Shown here one piece after another: positions 37,255 through 46,758 of a stretch of 64,000 nt of DNA. This stretch comes from Allorhodopirellula heiligendammensis (GTDB lineage: Bacteria; Planctomycetota; Planctomycetia; Pirellulales; Pirellulaceae): positions 620,001 through 684,000 of the forward strand of contig NZ_SJPU01000001.1 in assembly GCF_007860105.1 (NCBI RefSeq), in the 5' to 3' direction. The notes under the pieces are model-generated. The model worked only from the letters and a program-made list of their open reading frames with translations, did not search any database and had not been told where the DNA came from. Position 1 is the first letter of the stretch. Each line of letters begins with the position of its first letter. The position numbers and the translations under genes were made by a program.

Positions 37255-39531
37255 GTGCGAATTCACCTAGTAGCTATGTTTGTTGGGGTCGTGAGCGCGT
37301 TCGCGCCACTGCCTCGGACGGTCACTGTTGCCGAGATGCCTATGTCGCCACGCCAGCATTCGATCCCAGACCAGTTCATCGCAGTCGACACTTCGCGTGT
37401 AATGGGATCTCCCAAGCCACTGCCTCTTGAAGCGGTGCGAGTTTTTGCGCAGTTGGAGTTCGAGCGGCCTGTCGAACTGACGTTTGCACCGGATGGATCG
37501 AACCGAGTTTTCGTGGTCGAGCAGCGCGGCGTGATCCGATGCTTCGATAATCGCCCTGACGTGGATCATGACGAGACATTTCTCGACCTGACCGACGTTG
37601 TTTCTCGAATTGGCAATGAAGAGGGCCTGTTGGGTCTCGCGTTCCATCCGAACTATGCGGAGAACGGTGAGCTCTTTGTCTATTATTCGATTGATCCTCC
37701 CACATCGATAGTATCTCGCTTTCGAGTGTCACCAGAGAATCCGAATCGGGTTGATCGAGATTCCGAGCAGCGTTTGCTGGAGATTCCGCAGCCCTATCGC
37801 AATCACAACGGGGGCAGTCTTCGCTTCGGCCCCGATGGCTATCTCTACATCGGGCTGGGTGACGGAGGCCTCGCGGATGACCCCCATGTCAACGGCCAGA
37901 ACTTGAGTACCTTGTTAGGTTCGATTCTTCGCATCGATGTCGACCGTCAGAGTAGCGGGATACCCTATGCGATTCCGGATGATAATCCTTTCGTTGATCG
38001 AGCAGGCGCGCGCGGTGAGATCTGGGCGTATGGCTTTCGGAACAATTGGCGGATTTCGTTCGATCACCAGAGTGGTCAACTGTGGACCGCGGATGTTGGC
38101 CAAAACCGCTTTGAAGAAGTGGATCGGGTCCAGCGTGGTGGCAACTATGGTTGGAACCTCCGTGAAGGGTTCCACGATTTCAACAACAACTCTGCCGATC
38201 GAGATCCTGATCTGATTGCGCCGGTCGCCGAATACTTTCGGCATGAAGGCCAATCGATTACCGGAGGCCATGTTTATCGAGGCAGCCAGCTCAGCGACTT
38301 TTCCGGACATTATTTCTATGGCGACTACCTGAGTGGAAAGGTGTGGGTACTACCCGCGATGCCACGAGACGGTGATCAGATTGGTGGACCCGTCCCTCAA
38401 CAGGTGGCTGACACCAAGTTGCAGATCGCGGCGTTTGGCCAGGACGCCCAACACGAACTTTACCTATGTGCTTCCGATGGCATCTACCAGTTGCGTCACA
38501 AGGGTGTCGACTTGAAACAGATTGCCCAAGCCTTTCCCAGAAAGCTATCGGATACCGGGCTGTTTGATTCGGTCGCGGACCATCGAGTGGCCCGAGGTGT
38601 CATTCCGTATGAAGTGAATGTTCCGTTTTGGTCTGATCACTCTCTGAAGGACCGCTACATGGCGCTGCCCGAGCCGGCGAGTGTGACATACGATTCTGAA
38701 GAGGAGTGGGGATTTCCAATTGGCACAGTGCTAATCAAGACGTTTTGGATGGAGCTGGATCGCGAATCCCACGCAGAATCACGCAGGCTAGAGACGCGGT
38801 TAATGGTGCATTCGCCCGCCGGATGGCAGGCCTACACATACGTCTATAATGACGACTGCAGTGAAGCACATCTGCTGGATGGTTCCCGAGTCTTACCGCT
38901 GGAGATTCGTACCAGCGAAGGAGCGATCACACAGCCTTATTACGTTCCCAGTCGCAGTGAGTGTTTCGCCTGTCACACGGAGCAGGCTGGATTTGCGTTG
39001 GGGCTCAATACACGCCAGTTGAATCGTGAGATGACCTACTACGGCACTCGCGTGGATCAGATTGCGATGCTCGACCGTCTGAATATCTTTACGGAATCGG
39101 TAGCAGCGGCGGAAGTTCCCCAGAGCCAGGAATTCCCCGATTGGGGCGAGGGCAATTTCAATCGCGGGGGCCACGGCCGGAGTGCACAAAAGCCATTGCC
39201 GGAAGATGTTTCTCGATTGGCGAGAGCTTGGCTGGAAGTCAATTGTGCAATGTGTCACCGACCCGACGGAATCGGTCCAGGGCAAATTGACTTGCGTGCT
39301 GACACGCCGCTACCCGAGACGCACTTGCTCGGGGCCAAGCCGAAACAAGGCCAAATGTCACCACCGGATGGACGTTTGATTGTGCCCGGTCAGCCCTATC
39401 TGTCCGAGCTTGTGCTTCGTGCAGGCCATCGCGGAGTGCGTCAGATGCCACCCTTGGCTACCAATCAGGTCAGTGAGCGGGCAATCGACGTGCTTCGAAG
39501 TTGGATTGAAAAGTTGAATGAGACCGAGTAG
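37255..39531 (+). CDS. PQQ-type sugar dehydrogenase fused to a di-haem cytochrome c-like domain
   Basis: 758 residues from GTG 37255, chosen because GGAG lies 8 bases upstream and a signal peptide (RIHLVAMFVGVVSAFA) follows at once; TTG 37141 is an alternative with an odd N-terminus. Residues about 55-385 are a soluble glucose dehydrogenase/HHIP-like six-bladed propeller: VVEQRGVIRCF, EEGLLGLAFHPNY, YRNHNGGSLRFGPDGYLYIG and GYGFRNNWR-like AYGFRNNWRISFD. The C-terminal part (400-758) has two CxxCH haem sites, CFACH and CAMCH, like the TIGR03806 family. It probably oxidises a sugar or alcohol outside the membrane and passes electrons to c-type haems. Confidence 0.85.
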   Translation: MRIHLVAMFVGVVSAFAPLPRTVTVAEMPMSPRQHSIPDQFIAVDTSRVMGSPKPLPLEAVRVFAQLEFERPVELTFAPDGSNRVFVVEQRGVIRCFDNRPDVDHDETFLDLTDVVSRIGNEEGLLGLAFHPNYAENGELFVYYSIDPPTSIVSRFRVSPENPNRVDRDSEQRLLEIPQPYRNHNGGSLRFGPDGYLYIGLGDGGLADDPHVNGQNLSTLLGSILRIDVDRQSSGIPYAIPDDNPFVDRAGARGEIWAYGFRNNWRISFDHQSGQLWTADVGQNRFEEVDRVQRGGNYGWNLREGFHDFNNNSADRDPDLIAPVAEYFRHEGQSITGGHVYRGSQLSDFSGHYFYGDYLSGKVWVLPAMPRDGDQIGGPVPQQVADTKLQIAAFGQDAQHELYLCASDGIYQLRHKGVDLKQIAQAFPRKLSDTGLFDSVADHRVARGVIPYEVNVPFWSDHSLKDRYMALPEPASVTYDSEEEWGFPIGTVLIKTFWMELDRESHAESRRLETRLMVHSPAGWQAYTYVYNDDCSEAHLLDGSRVLPLEIRTSEGAITQPYYVPSRSECFACHTEQAGFALGLNTRQLNREMTYYGTRVDQIAMLDRLNIFTESVAAAEVPQSQEFPDWGEGNFNRGGHGRSAQKPLPEDVSRLARAWLEVNCAMCHRPDGIGPGQIDLRADTPLPETHLLGAKPKQGQMSPPDGRLIVPGQPYLSELVLRAGHRGVRQMPPLATNQVSERAIDVLRSWIEKLNETE

Positions 39532-39645
39532 GCGTCCCCAACCGAGTTGAGTGGATTGGCATCCTTATTGCTTCCACTTCGGTGATTACCAGTCTCTGGG
39601 ATTACCAGTCCCTAGGGCAACCGAACACCCAGCAGGAGATTACCG

Positions 39646-39837
39646 ATGGATTTCATTCGAGTGCTATTCGCGTTCATTGTGCCACCCGCGGCGGTATACA
39701 TCCAGCTCGGAGCAGGCAAGCAGTTTTGGATCAATTGCGTATTGACGTTACTGGGTTTCATACCCGGCATGTTGCACGCGGTCTATATCATGGCATCGAG
39801 AAGACCAGGGCTGGAACGGCTGCAACAGAACACCTGA
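39646..39837 (+). CDS. YqaE/Pmp3-family membrane proteolipid
   Basis: 63 residues. Two transmembrane helices with the family pattern: IVPPAAVYIQLG, then FWINCVLTLLGFIPGMLHAVYIM. AGGAG lies about 9 bases before the ATG. Members (bacterial YqaE, yeast Pmp3) are small stress-induced plasma-membrane proteins that modulate membrane potential; the precise bacterial role is unclear. Flanked by the sugar dehydrogenase and dedA genes. Confidence 0.88.
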   Translation: MDFIRVLFAFIVPPAAVYIQLGAGKQFWINCVLTLLGFIPGMLHAVYIMASRRPGLERLQQNT

Positions 39838-39937
39838 GTAGGTGCGCAGCCCGTTGCCATTTCATTGCACGCGTTGATTGCGACTGGGTGTGTGCGGCTG
39901 CTCTCGCAGATTGCGTCTCAACTTCACTTTATTAGCC

Positions 39938-40594
39938 ATGGACGATTGGATCACGAGTTTTCTGGAGCAGTTTGGATCGATCGGCGTTGGCGCGTTGATG
40001 TTGATCGAGAACGTGTTCCCGCCGATTCCTTCCGAAGTGGTTATGCCCTGGGCGGGATACTCGGTTAGTCGCGGCGACGCCTCTTTCACCTTGGTCGTTG
40101 TCGCTGGGAGCGCAGGCTCTTTGGTCGGTGCAATGTTCTGGTATTACCTCGCCAAATGGGTCGGCAAGGAGCGTCTGTCCCGGTGGATTGACGGTCACGG
40201 TGCTTGGTTAACGATCACGCCGCGAGATCTCGATCGCATGGATGAGTGGTTTGAGAGATATGGTTCGGCAGCTGTGCTGGTTTGTCGGATGATTCCCGGG
40301 GTTCGCACCCTCATCAGCATCCCGGCCGGGTTCTCGGAGATGCCGCTCGTTCCTTTTTTAATATTCACTGCCATTGGAACGGTGCTCTGGACTGCTCTAC
40401 TGGCGGGTCTCGGTTGGTGGCTCGGCGACAATTACGGTGACCTATCTGGGCCCCTGGGTTGGGCCAGCACTGCCGTTGTCGTGGGGCTGTTCGCCTGGTG
40501 GTTATTGAGACTGGTCCGGCAGTATTCGTCGCACGCCGTTGGCATGGAGGTTGCTAAGGAGAGGCCGTCGGGCAGCGAAGAGCGGAGTGATTAG
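39938..40594 (+). CDS. DedA-family membrane protein
   Basis: 218 residues from ATG 39938 (MDDWITSFLEQFG); an upstream in-frame start at 39878 lacks support. The family signature is clear: LIENVFPPIPSEVVMPWAGY near the N-terminus, GAMFWYYLAKWVGKERL, and FERYGSAAVLVCRMIPGVRT with the conserved R-x-I/V-P-G-x-R motif, then PAGFSEMPLVPFL. DedA/UPF0056-type proteins are implicated in undecaprenyl- or phospholipid flipping and proton-motive-force maintenance. Five to six hydrophobic segments. Probably not in the oxidase operon, from which it is separated by 105 bases. Confidence 0.9.
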   Translation: MDDWITSFLEQFGSIGVGALMLIENVFPPIPSEVVMPWAGYSVSRGDASFTLVVVAGSAGSLVGAMFWYYLAKWVGKERLSRWIDGHGAWLTITPRDLDRMDEWFERYGSAAVLVCRMIPGVRTLISIPAGFSEMPLVPFLIFTAIGTVLWTALLAGLGWWLGDNYGDLSGPLGWASTAVVVGLFAWWLLRLVRQYSSHAVGMEVAKERPSGSEERSD

Positions 40595-40699
40595 CGGGAC
40601 GACACGCAACTGCACCCGGAGTGTGTGCGGACGTGTCGCTGACCCCGAGTCTTGGCGTCGCCGCACACAACGAGAACCGTCCCCCTTGCGACCAACTGC

Positions 40700-41623
40700 A
40701 TGATCGATTCGCCATCCCAATCCGCGTTGCTGCCAGCCGGCGAGGGAGCGGCACAGATTGCGGATTTGTTTTACGTGATGGCATTGGGTGGTGTGGTGAT
40801 CTGGGCGATCGTTGTTGGATTGGCTGTGTACGCTATTTATCGTGTGGAAGAGCATGACGCCAAAAAGACGCGGGTGCTGGTGATCGGCGGTGGAGCAGTC
40901 TTCCCAACGGTCGTGCTGACTGTGTTGTTGACCTACGGATTGGCGATGTTGCCAGATCTTCAACGGCCCGCGGCTGTGAACAGTCAGGTCATTGAGGTGT
41001 CGGGGGTGCGGTGGTGGTGGCGGATCCAATATCGTCTGGCGGATGGTACCACGGTCGAAACGGCAAATGAGATTCATTTGCCGGTCAATGAAGAGGTCGA
41101 ATTTAAACTTTCCAGCGAAGACGTCATTCACTCATTTTGGATTCCATCGCTGGGCGGCAAGACAGACATGATTCCCGGTCGGAATACCCGACTGAAGCTT
41201 CATCCGACCAAGGCGGGCGTTTATCGCGGTGCTTGCGCTGAGTTTTGCGGCGCGGCCCATGCCATGATGTCGTTCGATGTCGTCGTTGAGTCCCGAGAAG
41301 ACTTTGACGCTTGGTTGGATGAGCTACGCAAGCCCGACGGCGACGCCGGGACCGCGGGCCGAGTGGTGTTCGAAAAGCGTGGTTGCGGCGCGTGTCATGC
41401 CGTTCGCGGCACGAATCTGGATGGCGTGGTGGGGCCGGACTTGACACACTTTGGCAGCAGGCGAACGATCGGTGCGGCGGTCATGGCGAATACGCCGGAG
41501 AACCTCCGACGCTGGATCACCCACACACATGCCGTCAAGCCAGGCGTAGAGATGCCTGCTTTCGTTGGCATTCCGGCAGACGAACTTGACGCATTGATTG
41601 ACTACCTCGGGAGTTCGCGATGA
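40700..41623 (+). CDS. coxB: Cytochrome c oxidase subunit II with fused cytochrome c domain
   Basis: 307 residues from ATG 40700 (TTG 40652 is in frame but less likely). Two transmembrane helices (about 23-45 and 62-84) precede the cupredoxin domain: VSGVRWWWRIQY, DVIHSFWIPSLGGK and CuA ligands in ACAEFCGAAHAMMSF. A C-terminal cytochrome c domain (about 225-307) carries CGACH and an axial Met in VEMPAF. This caa3-type arrangement accepts electrons from soluble cytochrome c. No lipobox. The subunit I-III gene follows 105 bases later. Confidence 0.93.
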   Translation: MIDSPSQSALLPAGEGAAQIADLFYVMALGGVVIWAIVVGLAVYAIYRVEEHDAKKTRVLVIGGGAVFPTVVLTVLLTYGLAMLPDLQRPAAVNSQVIEVSGVRWWWRIQYRLADGTTVETANEIHLPVNEEVEFKLSSEDVIHSFWIPSLGGKTDMIPGRNTRLKLHPTKAGVYRGACAEFCGAAHAMMSFDVVVESREDFDAWLDELRKPDGDAGTAGRVVFEKRGCGACHAVRGTNLDGVVGPDLTHFGSRRTIGAAVMANTPENLRRWITHTHAVKPGVEMPAFVGIPADELDALIDYLGSSR

Positions 41624-41728
41624 GGCGCTCCTGCGAGCAACTGGCCGCTCGATCACGGCTTCAGGCAGTGAAATCACGCACCAATACGGTCGTCCATACG
41701 ATTCTGTGGCAATTCGTGGAACGGTGCC

Positions 41729-44227
41729 ATGGATAACAGCGAACAACGGCTACTCAAAGCCTGGGAGACCCCCAAGGGTTGGCGGTATTGGTCCGCCGTT
41801 AACAACTCGGAAGTGGGGCTATGGTACACGCTGACTGCGTTCGCCTTCTTTTTGTTCGGCGGCGTGTTGGCGCTAATCATGCGGATTCAGTTAGCCGTAC
41901 CAGACAACGATTGGCTCACGGCCGAGCAGTACAACCAAATCTTCACGATGCACGGCAGCGTGATGATGTTTTTGTTTGCGGTACCGATTTTGGAAGCGAT
42001 CTCGATCATGCTGCTGCCTGAAATGATGGGGGCGCGTGATCTACCGTTCCCGCGGCTCTCGGCATACGGATATTGGTGTTTCTTGATCGGCGGCATTTTC
42101 GTGTGTGGGTCGCTGTTCTTCGGCGTAGGACCACGCGGCGGCTGGTTCATGTACCCGCCAATGACGACTGAGTATCAAACCGACGTTGGGCCCGACATCT
42201 GGCTGCTGGGGTTGTCGTTCATTGAGATCGCCTCGATCGCTGCGGCAGTTGAGCTGATCGTGGGTGTCTTAAAGTGTCGTCCACCGGGAATGCGGCTTAA
42301 CCTGATCCCGCTGTACGCCTGGTACATCCTCGTGGTCGCCGTGATGATCCTGTTTGCGTTCCCGCCGCTCATTGCAGGCGACTTGTTGATGGAACTCGAA
42401 CGAGCATTTGACTGGCCATTCTTTGATGCCGCTCGCGGCGGCGATCCACTGCTGTGGCAGCATCTGTTTTGGATCTTTGGCCACCCCGAAGTGTATATCG
42501 TGTTTCTGCCATCGATTGCGCTGGTCGCGATGATCGTACCCACGTTCGCACGCACTCCGATGGCGGGTTACGGATGGATTGTTCTGGCGGCAGTAGGAAC
42601 GGGGTTTTTGAGTTTTGGACTGTGGGTTCACCACATGTTCACGACGGGACTACCGGGCATCACGATCGGAATTTTTTCAGCAGCTTCGGAAGCCGTCGCG
42701 ATCCCGACGGGAGTGCAGATTTTCTGCTTCATTGCCACCTTGCTGATTGGGCGCGTGACTAAGAGCGTGTGCCTGCTGTTTGTATTGGCCGGTTTAGCAA
42801 CATTCATCATCGGTGGACTGACAGGTGTGATGGTTGCGATCGCGCCATTCGACTATCAAGCCCATGACACCTATTTCATCGTCGGGCATCTGCATTACGT
42901 GCTCGTTGGCGGCACGATTTTCCCAATCATTGCCGGTATCTATTACTACTATCCCTTCGTGACCGGAAAGCAGCTTTCGGAACGATTAGGGACTATCACC
43001 TTTTGGCTGACATTGGTGGGATTCAATGTGGCATTTTTTCCAATGCACCTGACGGGATTGATCGGAATGCCACGGCGCGTTTACACGTATCCTGGCGGCA
43101 TGGGTTTTGAAATCCCTAACATGATCTCGTCCGTGGGGGCGTTTGTACTGGGACTCGGGTTCGTGGTGCTGCTCTGGGATGTGCTGCGTCCCAAGGGCAA
43201 CCAGCCGTTTGTGGCACGCAATCTATGGAATGCGGGCACGTTGGAGTGGAGCGGCCAGGTGCCAGACAAGCCGTGGGGGATTCGTAGCATCCCGATCATA
43301 TCGACGCGGTATCCGCTGTGGGACCAGCCGAATTTGTTGGCAGATATCGACGCGGGCAAGTTTTATCTTCCCGATGCAGAAGAGGGTCTACGAGAAACCA
43401 TGGTGACCAGCACGGTCGATGCGGAGCCGATGCAGTGTCTGCGTGTTCCCGGGCCAACATTCTTGCCTATGTTCGCTGCCTTGTTCACCGGCGGAATATT
43501 TATCTTTTCGACTTATCACTGGTGGGCTGCGGCGGGTGTGAGCGGAGCGTTGTCGTTCATCGCGATCGTATTCTGGCTATGGACGGGAACGGCTGTCATC
43601 CCAGAGAAAGATACGAAAGAGGTGGGGCTCGGGTTGACCTTGCCGATCTACGTATCCGGGCCAAGTGCAGTCGGCTGGTGGGCCATGTTCATCACGATGC
43701 TGGGCGATATGACCGCATTCGTGTCGCTGGTGTTTGGATACTTTTTCTACTGGACAGTACATGAACAGTTTCCGCCAGCGGAATTTGATGGACGTGAGGT
43801 TATCGGTCCGGGAACGATGTGGCCACTCGCGTCAGTGGGCTTGGGCTTGTTGGCCTGGGTAGCGGTGATATGGGCGCGGCGCTGGAATCGAGTCGGCCAT
43901 ACCGTCGGTTTCTATTCCATGATTTGCATGGCTGGTTCAGCTGGAATCGCTAGCGCGGTGGCGCTAGCCTGGGGGCCCTACACATTCGGTATGGACCCCA
44001 CACATCATGTCTATTCAGCCTCGGTGTGTGTTCTGGTCCTATGGACGGTTATCCACTTGGTGGTCGGTGTCGTGATGTTGATTTATTGTGCAGTCCGACG
44101 GTGGGCGGGAAGAATGAATTCTGTTCACGACGCAGATATCGTGAACGTGACCTTGTTCTGGCACTTTTTGGTGCTCAGCGTCGTCATGACTGGATTGATC
44201 ATTGCTCTGTTCCCAAAGGTAGCGTGA
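41729..44227 (+). CDS. ctaDE: Cytochrome c oxidase, fused subunits I and III
   Basis: 832 residues. The first ~540 residues are subunit I of a haem-copper oxidase: FTMHGSVMMFLFAVP (haem a His), LFWIFGHPEVYIVFLPS (CuB His, the D-channel Glu and cross-linked Tyr), LWVHHMFTTG (two CuB His) and VGHLHYVLVGG (haem ligands). After a hydrophilic linker (about 480-570) comes a subunit III-like part with GWWAMFITMLGDMTAFVSL and FGYFFYWTVHEQFPP and about five helices. Fused I-III subunits occur in caa3 enzymes, for example in Thermus. All proton-pumping A-type hallmarks in the catalytic centre are present. Confidence 0.95.
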   Translation: MDNSEQRLLKAWETPKGWRYWSAVNNSEVGLWYTLTAFAFFLFGGVLALIMRIQLAVPDNDWLTAEQYNQIFTMHGSVMMFLFAVPILEAISIMLLPEMMGARDLPFPRLSAYGYWCFLIGGIFVCGSLFFGVGPRGGWFMYPPMTTEYQTDVGPDIWLLGLSFIEIASIAAAVELIVGVLKCRPPGMRLNLIPLYAWYILVVAVMILFAFPPLIAGDLLMELERAFDWPFFDAARGGDPLLWQHLFWIFGHPEVYIVFLPSIALVAMIVPTFARTPMAGYGWIVLAAVGTGFLSFGLWVHHMFTTGLPGITIGIFSAASEAVAIPTGVQIFCFIATLLIGRVTKSVCLLFVLAGLATFIIGGLTGVMVAIAPFDYQAHDTYFIVGHLHYVLVGGTIFPIIAGIYYYYPFVTGKQLSERLGTITFWLTLVGFNVAFFPMHLTGLIGMPRRVYTYPGGMGFEIPNMISSVGAFVLGLGFVVLLWDVLRPKGNQPFVARNLWNAGTLEWSGQVPDKPWGIRSIPIISTRYPLWDQPNLLADIDAGKFYLPDAEEGLRETMVTSTVDAEPMQCLRVPGPTFLPMFAALFTGGIFIFSTYHWWAAAGVSGALSFIAIVFWLWTGTAVIPEKDTKEVGLGLTLPIYVSGPSAVGWWAMFITMLGDMTAFVSLVFGYFFYWTVHEQFPPAEFDGREVIGPGTMWPLASVGLGLLAWVAVIWARRWNRVGHTVGFYSMICMAGSAGIASAVALAWGPYTFGMDPTHHVYSASVCVLVLWTVIHLVVGVVMLIYCAVRRWAGRMNSVHDADIVNVTLFWHFLVLSVVMTGLIIALFPKVA

Positions 44228-44628
44228 TGCACGATCCGAGTGAGCGGCACGACGAATCGCAACCGCAGCAAATCCAAGAACACCTATGGTGGATCGTGCT
44301 GTCCCCTTCGATCTGGGCGATCCATTTTTTAGCCTGCTACGTGACCGCGGCAATTTGGTGCGAGAAGGTCGGATCAAATTCCGATAGCGGATGGCTGTTG
44401 GGTTTGGTCGGTGGGTACACAACGGTAGCTGTGGTAGCGATTAGCGTTATCGCGGGCTGGAGTCTGCGCAGCTATCGTCGACGTGATCAGTCGCCGTCCT
44501 ACGATTCTGATGATCCATCGGACCGGACGCATTTCATTGGATTCACGGCATTCCTGCTTTCCCTCCTCAGTCTGGTCGCGACATTCTTCACAGCGCTGGC
44601 GATGGTAATCGTGAGGAGCTGTGATTGA
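44227..44628 (+). CDS. Small membrane protein of the oxidase operon
   Basis: 133 residues. The ATG overlaps the stop of the fused oxidase gene by one base (TGATG). Three hydrophobic helices: LWWIVLSPSIWAIHFLACYV with a conserved-looking HFL, one near 57-76 and one near 110-130. The position suggests a small accessory subunit, comparable in place to subunit IV, but there is no clear sequence match. The start of ctaG overlaps its stop, so all these genes form one transcript. Confidence 0.75.
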   Translation: MHDPSERHDESQPQQIQEHLWWIVLSPSIWAIHFLACYVTAAIWCEKVGSNSDSGWLLGLVGGYTTVAVVAISVIAGWSLRSYRRRDQSPSYDSDDPSDRTHFIGFTAFLLSLLSLVATFFTALAMVIVRSCD

Positions 44629-45329
44629 TGAAACCGTTTTTTTGGAATCTCGGTTGGTTGGTACTCGGGGCTGCTTGGTTGGGGCCGCTGCCTCACTTGG
44701 CACGCACATCGTTTGCCGCACACATGACGTTGCACATGGCAGTAGTTGCGGTGGCCGCGCCGCTGCTATCGATCGGCGTGGCGGGTCGACGGTTTGATCC
44801 TGTGAAGCGAGTACCTACCTTGTTTGCACCTGTGCCCGCGTCGGTGGGCGAGTTATTAATTGTATGGGCATGGCATTCCCCGGGACTGCATCACTTTGCC
44901 CGTTTCGAATTCCTTGGGTTCGTGCTCGAACAGAGCATGTTTCTAGCGGCGGGTGTTTGGGTTTGGTTATCAGCGTTTGGTGGCGACTCTCCCCGGTCAC
45001 GCGAACGCAGCGCTGCAGGCGTGATTGGATTGCTGTTGACGTCGATGCATATGACGTTGCTTGGTGCATTGCTCACGATGTCCCCACGTCTACTGTATTC
45101 ACACCATCACAGTAGCGGCAAACTCGATCCGTTGACGGACCAATATCTCGGTGGTGCAGTCATGCTGGTGGTCGGTGGCGCCGCATTCTTAGCAGGAGGG
45201 CTGTGGTTGACCACGGATCTCGTGCGTAGCAGTCAAACTCGCCACAGAAATTGCCGAAGATCATATCGGATCCCAGTGTCCTCGCAGACGATGGTGGCGT
45301 CTGCATCCAATACACAGGCAGAATCATGA
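44628..45329 (+). CDS. ctaG: CtaG-type cytochrome oxidase assembly protein
   Basis: 233 residues, ATG 44628 overlapping the previous stop (TGATG); TTG 44625 is just upstream. A polytopic protein with about six helices and the Caa3_CtaG pattern: HMTLHMAVVAVAAPLLSIGV, WAWHSPGLHHFAR, LEQSMFLAAGVWVW and TSMHMTLLGALL, with conserved histidines that probably handle copper. It assists assembly of the CuB/CuA centres in caa3 oxidases. The C-terminal 30 residues are basic and Ser-rich. The stop overlaps the next start (ATGA). Confidence 0.88.
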   Translation: MKPFFWNLGWLVLGAAWLGPLPHLARTSFAAHMTLHMAVVAVAAPLLSIGVAGRRFDPVKRVPTLFAPVPASVGELLIVWAWHSPGLHHFARFEFLGFVLEQSMFLAAGVWVWLSAFGGDSPRSRERSAAGVIGLLLTSMHMTLLGALLTMSPRLLYSHHHSSGKLDPLTDQYLGGAVMLVVGGAAFLAGGLWLTTDLVRSSQTRHRNCRRSYRIPVSSQTMVASASNTQAES

Positions 45330-46417
45330 AAAGGCGACTGATAGAGCTTGGTATTCTCGCAGCGATTCTCGGACTGATCGGGTTGATCGTCCTGGTCAGC
45401 GGTGTGTTTCCAGTAAATGCCAGCAGCGGTCACTGGGCGGTGACACGGTGGATCCTCGACTACGCAAGTGACCGTTCGGTGGCGTTTTATAGTAGGGGCA
45501 TCGAGGTGCCGCCTCTAGATGAACCCGGCATGATCCCACTGGGCGCGGCGACTTATGAATCGAACTGCGTATTCTGTCACGGCCAACCCGGCGAAGACCA
45601 ACCGCCGGTCGCAAAAGGTATGACACCGACGCCACCAATATTGTCGAGTTCCGTCGGCGAGATGAGTTCACAAGAGCTGTTTTACACGCTCAAACATGGC
45701 ATTAAGTTCGCGGGCATGCCAGCGTGGCCGACGCAAAAAAGAGACGACGACATTTGGCCCGTTGTTGCCTTTCTGCATGAACTGCCATCGTTGGATAACG
45801 CGACCTACCAAGAGCTTCTCGGCCGAACTGCGGAGGAAGATTCAGACTCGCCGAAGATCGTTTCTCTGGTGCGCAAGCACTGCGCTGTCTGCCACGCTGT
45901 CGATGGCTCCAAAGGCGTGGAGCGACGGGTGCCGATCCTTGCCGGTCAGAGCGAAACCTATCTGCGGAACGCCTTGATAGCGTATCGAGCAGGCAAACGG
46001 ATTAGCGGAGTGATGATGCCAATTGCGCATCGTCTGACGGATTCAGAGATTGACCAGCTGGCGGCGTACTTCGCCGGTCAAGAGGTTGCGAAAAATGCGA
46101 CGACTGCTGAAGTGAGTGAACGCGAGTTTCAATTGGGGAAGGAGCTGGCAGAAAATGGCGATGCCGCTGACAAGATTCCCTCCTGCGTGGATTGTCACGG
46201 TCCAGGAGGGATGGCTCGCGACGCGGAATATCCCACACTGGCCGGTCAGCCTGCTTGGTATCTCCGCGAACAGCTCAAACTGTTTTCCAAGCAACATCGC
46301 GGTGGAAGCAACAACGCGTCTCTCATGCACCCGATCGCAAATAAGCTGAGTGACAAGCAAATACGGAGCTTGGCCGTTTTTTACGAACGCAGCAATCACG
46401 AGGGAGCATCCGACTAG
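45326..46417 (+). CDS. Membrane-anchored tri-haem cytochrome c
   Basis: 363 residues from ATG 45326, in a four-base overlap with ctaG. One N-terminal transmembrane anchor (about 7-27) and three c-type haem sites: CVFCH, CAVCH and CVDCH, each in its own cytochrome c domain. The second and third domains resemble cytochrome c4-like pairs (VPILAGQSETYLRNAL, YPTLAGQPAWYLREQL), with axial Met in MMPIAH and MHPIAN. It likely delivers electrons to the oxidase from periplasmic or quinol-linked donors. An AATCATGA junction and identical strand place it in the oxidase operon. Confidence 0.9.
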   Translation: MKRRLIELGILAAILGLIGLIVLVSGVFPVNASSGHWAVTRWILDYASDRSVAFYSRGIEVPPLDEPGMIPLGAATYESNCVFCHGQPGEDQPPVAKGMTPTPPILSSSVGEMSSQELFYTLKHGIKFAGMPAWPTQKRDDDIWPVVAFLHELPSLDNATYQELLGRTAEEDSDSPKIVSLVRKHCAVCHAVDGSKGVERRVPILAGQSETYLRNALIAYRAGKRISGVMMPIAHRLTDSEIDQLAAYFAGQEVAKNATTAEVSEREFQLGKELAENGDAADKIPSCVDCHGPGGMARDAEYPTLAGQPAWYLREQLKLFSKQHRGGSNNASLMHPIANKLSDKQIRSLAVFYERSNHEGASD

Positions 46418-46758
46418 CCGCGATCCAGTGTCAATTGATGGCTCGCAAAATCGCGGTGGCGTTCCCAATGTGTGCGCCTGCTTCCCTTGGGATCGCATAG
46501 ATCGTTTGGAGCGACACCATCGAGACTTGCTCGTAATCGTCTCAGAGTGCTGCTGTAAGGTCACTCGCTGATTCGGGTGCTTGAGATGGTGACCGGATTC
46601 CGGGCCCGTTGGGATTGCGACCTTCGCTCCCCTGGCCGGCGGCAGCTCGTGGGAATCGAGGGTACGGGCGAGTTTGGCGCGTTACTTGCGGTCTCACCTT
46701 CAAGAGACGTGCTGCTATTCCCTATTTGAAAAATTGGCCGCTGAGGAGGTGGCGTTTG
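46418..46758. other. Intergenic, 341 bp after the oxidase operon
   Basis: No gene or repeat recognised. It probably holds the operon's end and the promoter of the small membrane protein at 46759. Confidence 0.35.
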
